A model generated the notes under the pieces. It saw only the letters and a program-made list of their open reading frames with translations, made no database searches and was not told where the DNA came from. A program made the position numbers and the translations under genes. A stretch of DNA of 64,000 bases from Hymenobacter setariae (GTDB taxonomy: Bacteria; Bacteroidota; Bacteroidia; Cytophagales; Hymenobacteraceae): NCBI RefSeq assembly GCF_007713685.1, contig NZ_VMRJ01000001.1, positions 1,222,129 to 1,286,128 on the forward strand. The letters run 5' to 3'. Shown here one piece after another: positions 52,200 to 60,616 of this stretch (position 1 is its first letter; the number at the start of each line of letters is the position of its first letter).

Positions 52200-54095
52200 A
52201 TGTCTACTCCTACCTTGTCTGAGCCCGCTCCTTCCCGGGCGTCTATTGCTTCGAAAACAACGAAAGCTGCTCCATCCAAAGCTAAAAATACCCCCGCCCC
52301 TACCAGCCAAGCGCCCGTGCGCGATGGCTTCGGGGCCCTCCCACACGCCCAAGGCACCACGTTTCGGGTGTGGGCGCCGGCCGCCACTGCCGTATCGGTA
52401 GTAGGCACCTTCAATGACTGGGACAAAGACGCCAACCCACTACAAGCCGAAGCCGATGGCAACTGGGCTGTCGACCTGCTCGGCGTAAAAGCCGGCGACG
52501 GCTACAAGTTTGTGCTACAAACCCCGGCCGGCGAGCTGACCCGCAACGACCCCTACGCCCGCGCCGTCACCAACTCGGCTGGCTACTCGCTGGTATTCGA
52601 CCCCAACGATTTTGACTGGGAAGGCGACAATTTCCAAATGCCCGCCTGGAACGACCTCGTTATCTACGAGCTGCACGTGGGCACTTTCAATGTGAAAGAG
52701 CAGGGCCATCCTGGCACGTTCCTCGACATTATCGAGCGCCTAGAGTACCTGCAAGGCCTCGGCATCAACTGCATCGAGATTATGCCGGCCACCGAATTTC
52801 CGGGGGCTTATTCGTGGGGCTACAACCCTTCGAACCCTTTCGCCTTAGAAAGCGACTACGGTGGAGCCGAAGCTTTCCGCAAGCTCGTGAAAGCTGCCCA
52901 CCAGCACGGCATTGCGGTGGTGCTCGACGTGGTGTACAACCACTTTGGGCCTGGCGACCTTGACCTGTGGCAGTTTGACGGCTGGCAGGAAAACGACGGC
53001 GGCGGCATCTATTTCTACAACGACTGGCGCGCCGAAACGCCCTGGGGCCACAACCGCCCCGACTATGGCCGCCCTGAGGTGCGCCGCTACATCCTGGACA
53101 ATGCCCTGATGTGGCTCGAAGACTATCACTGCGACGGCCTGCGCATGGATGCTATTGCCTTCATCCGCAACGTGCACGGCGAGGAAGACCCCGGCGCCGA
53201 CCTGCCCGACGGCTGGAGCCTGATGCGCTGGGTAAATGAGGAAATCAAGAACCGCCAGCCCTGGAAAATCACCATCGCCGAAGACCTGCGCTCGAACCCC
53301 GCCATCACAGCCGGCACCGAGCAGGGCGGCGAGGGCTTCTCGGCCCAGTGGTCGGCCTCATTTATCTACCCCGTGCACCAAGCGCTGACCACGATGGAGG
53401 ACCGCGACCGTGACATGCACGCCATCAGCCGGGCCATTTGCACGCACTACAATGGCGATGCTTTCCAGCGCGTTATCTACACCGAAAGCCACGACGAGGT
53501 AGCCAACGGTAAAAGCCGCCTACCCGAAGAAATTGGGGGTGGCGACGTCGAAAACTTCTTTGCCAAGAAGCGCATGGTGCTCGGCGCAGCCCTCACGCTC
53601 ACGGCGCCCGGCATTCCGATGCTGTTCCAAGGCCAGGAATTCCTCGCCCCCGGCTCGTTCAACGACACCGAACCGCTCGACTGGGCTTGGGCCGAGGCGC
53701 ACGGCGGCCTCACGCAGCTCTACCGCGACCTCATCGCGCTGCGGCGCGACCTGCGCGGCGTGACGCCCGGCCTGCGCGGCCAGGGCTGTAATGTATTCCA
53801 CGTCAACAACGACGCCAAAGTCGTGGCCTTCGCCCGCTGGACTGATAGCCCCGAGAATGCGACCGTGGTCATCGCCAACTTTGCCAACCAGCCCTACCAG
53901 GGCTATACCATCGGCCTGCCTGCGGACGGCAACTGGACGGTGCGCTTCAACTCCGACTGGCACGGCTACGACCAGGATTTCCAAGACTTCCCGTGCTACG
54001 GCACCAACGCCGAAGGTGGCGAGTACGATGGCTTTGCACAGCACGGCAGCCTCGACCTAGGACCCTACGGCGTGGTTATACTATCGCGCAGCTAG
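52200..54095 (+). CDS. Glycogen-branching-type alpha-amylase family enzyme
   Basis: 631 residues. A Ser/Ala/Pro-rich N-terminus of ~45 residues, a CBM48 domain (GTTFRVWAPAATAVSVVGTF NDWD, about 50-140), then a GH13 barrel. Catalytic residues are Asp in GLRMDAIAFI (~317), Glu in ITIAEDL (~360) and Asp in ESHDEVANG (~430). The combination lies between GlgB (SHDEV) and maltooligosyltrehalose hydrolase. A branching-type function is likely because a glycogen synthase is encoded 3 kb downstream. It is shorter than E. coli GlgB, which has an additional N domain. Confidence 0.85.
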   Translation: MSTPTLSEPAPSRASIASKTTKAAPSKAKNTPAPTSQAPVRDGFGALPHAQGTTFRVWAPAATAVSVVGTFNDWDKDANPLQAEADGNWAVDLLGVKAGDGYKFVLQTPAGELTRNDPYARAVTNSAGYSLVFDPNDFDWEGDNFQMPAWNDLVIYELHVGTFNVKEQGHPGTFLDIIERLEYLQGLGINCIEIMPATEFPGAYSWGYNPSNPFALESDYGGAEAFRKLVKAAHQHGIAVVLDVVYNHFGPGDLDLWQFDGWQENDGGGIYFYNDWRAETPWGHNRPDYGRPEVRRYILDNALMWLEDYHCDGLRMDAIAFIRNVHGEEDPGADLPDGWSLMRWVNEEIKNRQPWKITIAEDLRSNPAITAGTEQGGEGFSAQWSASFIYPVHQALTTMEDRDRDMHAISRAICTHYNGDAFQRVIYTESHDEVANGKSRLPEEIGGGDVENFFAKKRMVLGAALTLTAPGIPMLFQGQEFLAPGSFNDTEPLDWAWAEAHGGLTQLYRDLIALRRDLRGVTPGLRGQGCNVFHVNNDAKVVAFARWTDSPENATVVIANFANQPYQGYTIGLPADGNWTVRFNSDWHGYDQDFQDFPCYGTNAEGGEYDGFAQHGSLDLGPYGVVILSRS

Positions 54096-54460
54096 CCCAA
54101 GGCTAGGTTTTAATAAAAGCTCTTTACCGGGTATCAGTTCGCTGGTGCCCGGTAAAGAGCTTTTTTGCTATCAGCCATTTTCGGCCCCTAGCAAAACGCA
54201 AGCAAGCCTAGCGAAATGCTACCGAGCTACTCGCCCAAGCAAGTATCGGCAGCTCACCTTGTCAATTCATAGAACCTTATCAAACAATTATTTATAAGCA
54301 AATCAAAGAATAGTTAAGGTGGTGCGGCACTGGCTTTGTACCACTTGGCCCGAGCCTTTATTGTAAGCAGTCTGGCACCCAGCCTTACTGCGGCTGGCCT
54401 CTCCCTAGGTGATAGCAAGCCAGGCGAGAGGCCTTAGCCGGGCCACACATTTTTTAGTAT
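54096..54460 (+). other. Intergenic region after the branching-type enzyme
   Basis: Holds the terminator at 54115-54166, then about 290 bases that become AT-rich near 54280-54310. No gene or convincing promoter seen. Confidence 0.5.
54115..54166 (+). terminator. Strong intrinsic terminator
   Basis: AAAAGCTCTTTACCGGG pairs with CCCGGTAAAGAGCTTTT and ends in T6. Located 20 bases after the branching-type enzyme stop. Confidence 0.88.
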
Positions 54461-55759
54461 ATGAATCTGCTAACCAAACGCTTGCTAAGTGTGGCGGCAG
54501 GGCTACTGCTGCTACTCGGTATTTATATCTTAAACACGCTCGCGCACTCCGACTACGCACTCGCCGAGGGCATGCCGCCGGCGCTCCGGCTAGCGGCGGG
54601 GCTCCTTATCGCGAGCGCGCTGGTGCTGCTAGACTGCGTGCTCTACGTGCCAGCCACCGAAAGCCACCAACTTCATTTTCAACCTACTGGCTCTATGACC
54701 AATTTCTTAGCTACTAGTGCTGTAGCGGGGCCGCGAGCTACCAACTCCAAGCCGACTAACCTAGTTGACCTCCTTGACGAAGGCTTGCTGCTATTAGATG
54801 AAAACCGGGTTGTTACGGTGGCCAACCTCACCATCAGTCAGCTGCTGGGCCTACCGGCTGCCCAGCTAGTGGGCCGCAGGGCCGACGAGCTAGCCGCCGA
54901 AAGCCCGCTATTTAGCCAGTTGCTAGGCTATCTCAATGCCCCGTCCTCAGAGCCTAACCCAGTATTTACGCTCACGCAAGGTGCCAATACGGGGCCTTAT
55001 GAATTGCTAGTTCGCACTCTGCCCAGCGGCTGGCTGCTGACGCTACGCAACGTAGCCGAGCACCAACAACTCGACCAAGCCAAGTGGCACTTCCTGGCCA
55101 GCGTATCGCAGGAGCTGCAAAACTCCTTAAGCATTATGCAACTTAGCCTCAACCGTTTGCACGACGGGGCGGCGGGCGCACTCACCCCCGAGCAGCATAA
55201 TATTACTTATACCCTAGGGCGCGAAAACAGGCACCTGCGCAAGCTAGTGGGCGAACTGCTAGACGTGTCGCAGCTAGAGCTAGGCACGATTCAGCTCAAT
55301 TTTAAGGCGGTGCGCCTACCCAGCCTGGTGCAGTTCGTGACGGACACCATCGGGCCGCAGCTACAGCCCAAGCGGCTGGTATTGGAGGTGCAAGTGCCCG
55401 ATACGCTCCCCGCCGTGCGCGCCGACCTCGAAAAAACAACCTGGGTACTGCTCAGCTTGCTGGCCAATGCTATTCGCTACTCCCATCTGCTAGACCACTT
55501 GCGCATCGTGGCCAGCTTGGCCCCCGATGGGCGACATGTGCGGGTGAGCGTGCAAGACCAAGGCCCCGGCATTGCGCCCGCCGACCAAGACAAGATATTC
55601 CGCCGCTTTGCCCAACTGCCTACCCAAGGCGGCGCAGGCCTGGGCCTAAGTATTGCTCGCGAGTTTATAGCTAGCCAAGGTGGTGAATTGGGCGTAGAGA
55701 GCACCCTAGGTGCGGGCAGTACGTTCTGGTTTACCCTGCCGCTGGCCGATGCGGCGTAA
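54461..55759 (+). CDS. Membrane histidine-kinase homologue lacking the phosphoacceptor histidine
   Basis: 432 residues. Two membrane spans (about 10-27 and 45-65), a PAS domain (about 100-200), a dimerisation domain and a full HATPase domain (LLSLLANAIRYS, VQDQGPGIAP, GGAGLGLSIAREF). The H box reads FLASVSQELQNSLS where the family has SHELRTPL: Gln217 replaces the histidine that is normally phosphorylated and the TPL is gone. The nucleotide-binding side is well preserved. No response regulator is adjacent. It is probably a pseudokinase acting by protein interaction or as a phosphatase; a sequencing error would have to change CAC/CAT to CAG. Confidence 0.88.
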   Translation: MNLLTKRLLSVAAGLLLLLGIYILNTLAHSDYALAEGMPPALRLAAGLLIASALVLLDCVLYVPATESHQLHFQPTGSMTNFLATSAVAGPRATNSKPTNLVDLLDEGLLLLDENRVVTVANLTISQLLGLPAAQLVGRRADELAAESPLFSQLLGYLNAPSSEPNPVFTLTQGANTGPYELLVRTLPSGWLLTLRNVAEHQQLDQAKWHFLASVSQELQNSLSIMQLSLNRLHDGAAGALTPEQHNITYTLGRENRHLRKLVGELLDVSQLELGTIQLNFKAVRLPSLVQFVTDTIGPQLQPKRLVLEVQVPDTLPAVRADLEKTTWVLLSLLANAIRYSHLLDHLRIVASLAPDGRHVRVSVQDQGPGIAPADQDKIFRRFAQLPTQGGAGLGLSIAREFIASQGGELGVESTLGAGSTFWFTLPLADAA

Positions 55760-55861
55760 ACCAGAACGACGCTAGCTACACGGGCTCTTGGTCGTGGTGG
55801 CGAGGGCAATGCCTTTGCTCAGCACACCAGCCTAACCTTAGGGCTATAGGACTTGGCAGCG

Positions 55862-55936
55862 CAATAGGGCATTAAGCAAAAAGAGGCTGGCAGTAGCATT
55901 TCTACTGTCAGCCTCTTTTTGCTTAATGCCCTATTG
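55862..55936. terminator. Long perfect bidirectional terminator hairpin
   Basis: CAATAGGGCATTAAGCAAAA continues through AGAGGCTG and is exactly inverted; both flanks give A or T runs. It separates the kinase homologue from the convergent gene and contains the stop codon of the latter. Confidence 0.9.
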
Positions 55937-56240
55937 TTTTAACTACGCCCGCCGAACTTATCGTCATGGTTACCACACCATCTGACGAAAGCGGAGGTGC
56001 TTGATAGCTATACATTGTGTCGCCCGTAGCGGTCAGCAGTTGCCGCCCTAGCGGCGGACCCATTAGCCGGTGGGCTTGCCCAGCAGGCATACCTAGCCGT
56101 ACCAAATGAGCTTGCTGTTGGTTGTGATTACCTAGCCGAGCTTTAGGGCTTAGCCACAGTACATAGCCAAGCATTAAGCCAATGCTCGCTACAACAGCCA
56201 GCAGACCAAGAATAGCTTTTTGTAGCCAAGCGTGCACCAT
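55923..56240 (-). CDS. BamE/SmpA-like small membrane-anchored protein
   Basis: 105 residues from ATG 56240. One N-terminal membrane segment (AILGLLAVVASIGLMLGYVL) and a domain with HLVRLGMPAGQAHRLMGPPL, the GM-xxx-V/A-xx-xxGxP pattern of SmpA/OmlA (BamE) folds, then TMYSYQAPP. Its C-terminus is encoded inside the terminator hairpin at 55862-55936. Exact role unknown. Confidence 0.65.
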   Translation of the reverse strand: MVHAWLQKAILGLLAVVASIGLMLGYVLWLSPKARLGNHNQQQAHLVRLGMPAGQAHRLMGPPLGRQLLTATGDTMYSYQAPPLSSDGVVTMTISSAGVVKTIGH

Positions 56241-56304
56241 GGTAGTCAAGTAGTTTGCTGTCCGACAGCAAATTTAGCTAAAACTCCCACGATGTTCGCC
56301 TAGG

Positions 56305-56934
56305 TTACACTGGGGCTTGGTCGTAGCGCTCGGTGGTGGGCAGCGGCCAGCCACCTTCAAATACAAACTCGGTGAGGGGCTTGCGGGTGCGGGGCGCCAG
56401 CTCGCGCTCGCGCAGGCTGTCGGGCACAGCGTCGGCCGGGGCGGGGTAGCCCACCGTGAACACGGCTACGAGGTCGTAGTCGGCCGGAATGTTGAAAGCC
56501 GTGCGCAGGGCATCTTGCGAGAAGCCCGCCATTTGGTGAATTTGCAAGCCCAGTTCGACGGCCTGAATGGCCAACGTGGCTGTGGCTTGGCCTACATCGT
56601 GCTTGGCCCAGGCATTGGGGTTGCTGTCGTGCGAAAACGTCTTTTTAGCGATGCTGGCTACCAATACGGGTGCTTCTTTGGCCCACACTTGGTTGAACTC
56701 GCCCATCGAATGCAGGATTTTATCAAACGCTTCGGGGTGCTTCTCCTTATTGCCAACCAAGTAGCGCCAGGGCTGCTCGCCAAAGCACGAGGCGGCCGAG
56801 CCAGCGGCAGTAAATAGCTGCTCCAGCGCCTCGGCGGGCACAGGCTGGTTGGTGTAGGCGCGGGGGCTGCGGCGCTGCGTGAGCTGCGGCAGAATGGGAT
56901 GCTCGGGCGTGAGAACGTTGGTAGTATCGGACAT
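56305..56934 (-). CDS. Nitroreductase-family FMN enzyme
   Basis: 209 residues from ATG 56934 (MSDTTNVLTPEHPILPQL). RRSPRAYTNQPVPAEALEQL is the FMN-binding N-terminus; AAGSAASCFGEQPWRYLV and GQATATLAIQAVELGLQIHQ complete the fold. Such enzymes reduce quinones or nitro compounds with NAD(P)H. Divergent from the glycogen synthase with about 170 bases between. Confidence 0.9.
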   Translation of the reverse strand: MSDTTNVLTPEHPILPQLTQRRSPRAYTNQPVPAEALEQLFTAAGSAASCFGEQPWRYLVGNKEKHPEAFDKILHSMGEFNQVWAKEAPVLVASIAKKTFSHDSNPNAWAKHDVGQATATLAIQAVELGLQIHQMAGFSQDALRTAFNIPADYDLVAVFTVGYPAPADAVPDSLRERELAPRTRKPLTEFVFEGGWPLPTTERYDQAPV

Positions 56935-57101
56935 GACAGACGAAAAAAGTGAGGTCGGGGGCATAACAGGCAAGCGCGGGGTAGATGTTTTGGTAACCTC
57001 TGGGGGGCAGCCTAGGTAAAGAAATTTATTGCTTACTTGCCCGCGCGCTTCGCCGGGCGGCTTACCTTTCGCCCGGCTTTTTTCGCCCATCCCACCCGCT
57101 T

Positions 57102-58940
57102 ATGCAGCCCCAGCCCCACGCCCCTGACGCACTATTCCCCAACTCCCTCCTGATTGAAGTCGCCTGGGAGGTCTGCAACCAGGTGGGCGGCATCTACACC
57201 GTTATTCGCTCGAAGGTGCCCGCTACAGTGCCTGCCTGGGGCGACCGCTACTGCCTGCTGGGGCCCTACTTTCCGCAGCAGGCACAGGGCGAGTTTGAGA
57301 GCTACAGCGACGAGCAGCTCGCTAACATGAACGACCCCTACGCCCGGGCTGTGCGCGAGCTGCACCACCAGGGCTACGATATCTGCCTGGGCGTGTGGCT
57401 CATCACGGGGCGCCCTAGGGCAGTGCTCATCAACCCCTTTCAGAATTATCACCGGCTGGGCGAGCTAAAGGCTGACCTCTGGCGCGACCACCAAGTGCCC
57501 ACGCCCGACAATGACGACCTGCTGCACCAAGTAGTGGCCTTCGGTGACCTAGCACGACTATTTGTGGAAGAAGTGGCCCGGCAAACCGTGGGCCAGTACC
57601 AGGTTATCGGCCACTTCCACGAGTGGATGACGGGTGTGGCCATCCCCGAGTTGCGCCGCCGCCAAGTGCCGGTGCACCTTGTGTTTACGACACACGCCAC
57701 GCTGCTGGGCCGCTACTTGGCCATGAACGACCCCAATTTCTACGACCACCTCATGCTTGTGGATTGGCGCTCGCAGGCGCGGCACTTCAACATCGAGCCG
57801 GCCGTGAGCATGGAGCGCGCCGCCGCCCACGGTAGCCACGTCTTTACCACGGTGAGCGAGCTGACGGTGCGCGAATGCATCTACTTGCTGGATAGAATAC
57901 CCGACGCAGTGCTGCCTAATGGCTTGAACATCGAGCGCTTTGTGGCCTTGCACGAGTTTCAAAACCTGCACAAGCTCTACAAAGACAAGATTCACGAGTT
58001 TGTGATGGCGCACTTCTTCCAGAGCTACGCCTTCGACCTCGACCAAACGATTTACCTTTTCACCTCAGGCCGCTACGAGTACCACAACAAAGGCTTCGAC
58101 CTCACGCTCGAAGCGCTGGCCCGTCTCAACCACCGCCTCCAGCAGAGCGGCCTAGAGGGGCAAGTCGTGATGTTTTTCATCACCAAGCGTCCCTACACCA
58201 GCATCAACCCACTGGTGCTACAAAGCCGCGCCCAGCTCGACGAGGTGCGCGAAACCTGCCGCGCCATTGAGGAGCAAGTAGGCGAGCGTCTTTTCTACGC
58301 CGCCGCCGCCAGCCAAGACCACCGCCTGCCCGACCTCGACGGTATGGTAGACGACTACTGGAAGCTGCGCTACCGCCGCGGCCTACAAAGCTGGAAAACC
58401 TCGCAGCTGCCCTCGGTCATCACCCACAACCTAGTGAATGACCAAGACGACGACATCCTAAACTTTGTGCGGCGCGCCAACCTCGTGAACCACAAGCATG
58501 ACCGGGTAAAAATTGTGTACCACCCCGACTTCGTGAGCACGACCTCGCCCCTCTTCGGCATGGACTACGGCCAGTTTGTGCGGGGCTGCCACATGGGCGT
58601 GTTTCCGAGCTACTACGAGCCCTGGGGCTACACCCCGCTCGAGTGCGTGGCCCGCGGCGTACCGGCCATCACCTCCGACCTCTCGGGTTTCGGCGACTAT
58701 GTGCAAAAGAACGTGCCCGAGCATGAAGACAAAGGCATCTTCGTGGTGCGCCGCCAAGAGCGCAGCTTCGACCAAGCCGCCGAAGAGCTCACCGAAATGC
58801 TCTGGAATTTCGTACTGCTTACCCGCCGCGAGCGCATCAGCCAGCGCAACCGCGTCGAAAGCTCAGCCGATATTTTTGACTGGAAAAACCTGCGCGTGTA
58901 CTATGACCGGGCCTACGCCCTAGCGCTAGAGCGGCAGTAA
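57102..58940 (+). CDS. Glycogen synthase, GT3 (eukaryotic-like) type
   Basis: 612 residues. The N-terminus EVAWEVCNQVGGIYTVIRSK followed by VPATVPAWGDRYCLLGPYFP is typical of GT3 enzymes rather than bacterial GlgA. Later GHFHEWMTGVAIPELRRRQV, TSGRYEYHNKGFDLTLEALA and SYYEPWGYTPLECVARGVPA hold the sugar-nucleotide binding site. Probably uses UDP- or ADP-glucose to extend glycogen and works with the branching-type enzyme at 52200-54095. GT3-type synthases are widespread in Bacteroidota. Confidence 0.92.
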   Translation: MQPQPHAPDALFPNSLLIEVAWEVCNQVGGIYTVIRSKVPATVPAWGDRYCLLGPYFPQQAQGEFESYSDEQLANMNDPYARAVRELHHQGYDICLGVWLITGRPRAVLINPFQNYHRLGELKADLWRDHQVPTPDNDDLLHQVVAFGDLARLFVEEVARQTVGQYQVIGHFHEWMTGVAIPELRRRQVPVHLVFTTHATLLGRYLAMNDPNFYDHLMLVDWRSQARHFNIEPAVSMERAAAHGSHVFTTVSELTVRECIYLLDRIPDAVLPNGLNIERFVALHEFQNLHKLYKDKIHEFVMAHFFQSYAFDLDQTIYLFTSGRYEYHNKGFDLTLEALARLNHRLQQSGLEGQVVMFFITKRPYTSINPLVLQSRAQLDEVRETCRAIEEQVGERLFYAAAASQDHRLPDLDGMVDDYWKLRYRRGLQSWKTSQLPSVITHNLVNDQDDDILNFVRRANLVNHKHDRVKIVYHPDFVSTTSPLFGMDYGQFVRGCHMGVFPSYYEPWGYTPLECVARGVPAITSDLSGFGDYVQKNVPEHEDKGIFVVRRQERSFDQAAEELTEMLWNFVLLTRRERISQRNRVESSADIFDWKNLRVYYDRAYALALERQ

Positions 58941-58984
58941 CCTAGGCGCGGTAACGTCTTAGGTACCTACGGCATCCTATTCTC

Positions 58985-59080
58985 TGTCATTGCGAGGAGG
59001 AACGACGAAGCAATCGCACCTACTCAACTTACAGTTGCTTTTTTAATGCGATTGCTTCGTCGTTCCTCCTCGCAATGACA
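58985..59080. repeat. Palindrome, TGTCATTGCGAG family
   Basis: TGTCATTGCGAGGAGGAACG continuing to ACGAAGCAATCGCA and its inverted copy form a near-perfect stem with a loop of about 25 bases. The right end contributes the ATG of the following gene. Confidence 0.9.
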
Positions 59081-59995
59081 AGAGGCAGCAGGCCAATTAA
59101 ACTACTTTCTCTGAGCCTGCTATTTGCTAGTAGCGTTGCTTTAGCCAATGAGTTCTGGCTGCAACCCGCTAGTTTTCGGGTAGCTGTTGGCACCCCAGTG
59201 CCACTACGGTTGCTGCTGGGCGAAAACCTAACGGGCCGACCGTGGCCCCGGCCAGCGCGACGCACGCAGCGCTTTGTGCACCTAGGGCCCACCGGCAGCG
59301 CCGACTCAACTAACCTGCGCCCAGCCCTGCTAGCTGATTCAGTGGCGCCGTCCCTCACGCTAAGAACGCCGGGCACACATGTGGCAGCGCTCACTAGCAC
59401 GCTGGCTTTTAGCGAGCTGCCCGCCGATAAGTTTACGGCCTATTTGCGAGCCGAGGGTTTTGATAAGGCGCTGTTGTATCGCCAGCAGCAAGGGCAAACT
59501 ACTACCAAGCCTGGCCGCGAGGCTTATCGCCGCTGTGCCAAGGCGCTCATGCTGGCTACGGCTAGCGCCCGGGCACCCCGCAGCCCCGCCGACACCGCTT
59601 ACCGCCACTCCCTGAACCTGCCTCTAGAGCTAGTGCCCGAGCAAAACCCCTATTACTTAAGGCTAGGTGCATCGCTTACGCTACGCGTGCTGCGCCAGGG
59701 CCAGCCGGTGCCCGGCGCACTGGTGCGAGTTTGGGACGCAAGCCCGCCTGCTCCCGACAAAAGCAGGGCCAACACTGCTATCGAAACGCGTTATTTTTCG
59801 ACGCGTGCAAACAATAACGGTCGAGTTTTGTTACGCCTACCCGGGGGCGGGCCTTACTTGGTAGTAGCCAAGTACCTAGAGCCTGCACCGGCCGCTTTAA
59901 AGGGCCAAACCGACTGGCTGAGCACTTGGGCCACGCTCACATTTGGCGGTCCCGGCGCTCCTACGGACGGGCCTACCACCCTCTTTCGTAAATAG
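59075..59995 (+). CDS. DUF4198-like secreted protein
   Basis: 306 residues. Signal peptide (PIKLLSLSLLFASSVALAN) then EFWLQPASFRVAVGTPVPLR, the standard opening of DUF4198 proteins, associated by annotation with metal uptake. A second domain begins near residue 190 (YYLRLGASLTLRVLRQGQPV) with an immunoglobulin-like carrier fold. The only ATG that precedes the signal peptide lies in the right end of the palindrome at 58985-59080, so the repeat seems to have supplied the start codon. Confidence 0.8.
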   Translation: MTRGSRPIKLLSLSLLFASSVALANEFWLQPASFRVAVGTPVPLRLLLGENLTGRPWPRPARRTQRFVHLGPTGSADSTNLRPALLADSVAPSLTLRTPGTHVAALTSTLAFSELPADKFTAYLRAEGFDKALLYRQQQGQTTTKPGREAYRRCAKALMLATASARAPRSPADTAYRHSLNLPLELVPEQNPYYLRLGASLTLRVLRQGQPVPGALVRVWDASPPAPDKSRANTAIETRYFSTRANNNGRVLLRLPGGGPYLVVAKYLEPAPAALKGQTDWLSTWATLTFGGPGAPTDGPTTLFRK

Positions 59996-60094
59996 CTACT
60001 GCTGAATATCTTAAAATTGACCGTTCGGCAATTTCCAATTTCTTCCTACCTTCGTCTTTCGCATCGCACTTTTTGCTCCCCCCGCCGTTTCTCT

Positions 60095-60469
60095 ATGAAG
60101 TACTCCATTGATAAAAAAGAGAGCTACACCGTCATCACCATTGATGAAAAGAAGCTTGATACGACTGTAGCTCCCGACCTCAAGTCGGAGTTTGTGAAGC
60201 TGAACGCTGAAGGAACCAACAACCTGATTCTGGACCTACAAAACGTAAAGTACACTGATTCGTCGGGACTTAGCAGCATTCTAATCGCCAATCGTCTTTG
60301 CAATTCTACGGGCGGCCTGCTGGTGCTCACCGGCCTGCAAGACCACGTGCTGAAGCTCATTACCATCAGCAAACTCGAATCGGTACTGCACATCCTGCCT
60401 ACCGTAGAAGAAGGCATCGACCGTATTTTTCTGCACTCTATCGAGCGCGACCTCACGGATAAAGAATAG
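60095..60469 (+). CDS. STAS-domain anti-sigma factor antagonist-like protein
   Basis: 124 residues from ATG 60095. One STAS domain with LILDLQNVKYTDSSGLSSIL; the Ser of DSSG is the normal phosphorylation site. In this phylum such proteins are found without full Rsb modules. No kinase or phosphatase partner is encoded nearby. Less GC-rich than the genes around it. Confidence 0.9.
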   Translation: MKYSIDKKESYTVITIDEKKLDTTVAPDLKSEFVKLNAEGTNNLILDLQNVKYTDSSGLSSILIANRLCNSTGGLLVLTGLQDHVLKLITISKLESVLHILPTVEEGIDRIFLHSIERDLTDKE

Positions 60470-60492
60470 CTTTTTTAAGCTGTTAGCTATTG

Positions 60493-60611
60493 GCTGTTAG
60501 CTGTTGGCCCTCACCTAGAGGGCTGGCGCCTGGCAGTCAGTAGCTTTTTTTATTTTACTTACTTTGGCTGTTGGTACTCCTGAAAAAGCTAATAGCCAAC
60601 AGCTAACAGCC
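60493..60611. repeat. 17-bp inverted repeat before RNase Z
   Basis: GGCTGTTAGCTGTTGGC at 60493-60509 is inverted at 60595-60611, ending 6 bases before the rnz ATG. Internal copies of GCTGTTAGCTATTGG make it a multi-copy simple repeat. It could fold so as to cover the rnz ribosome-binding region. Confidence 0.6.
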
Positions 60612-60616
60612 TGAGG

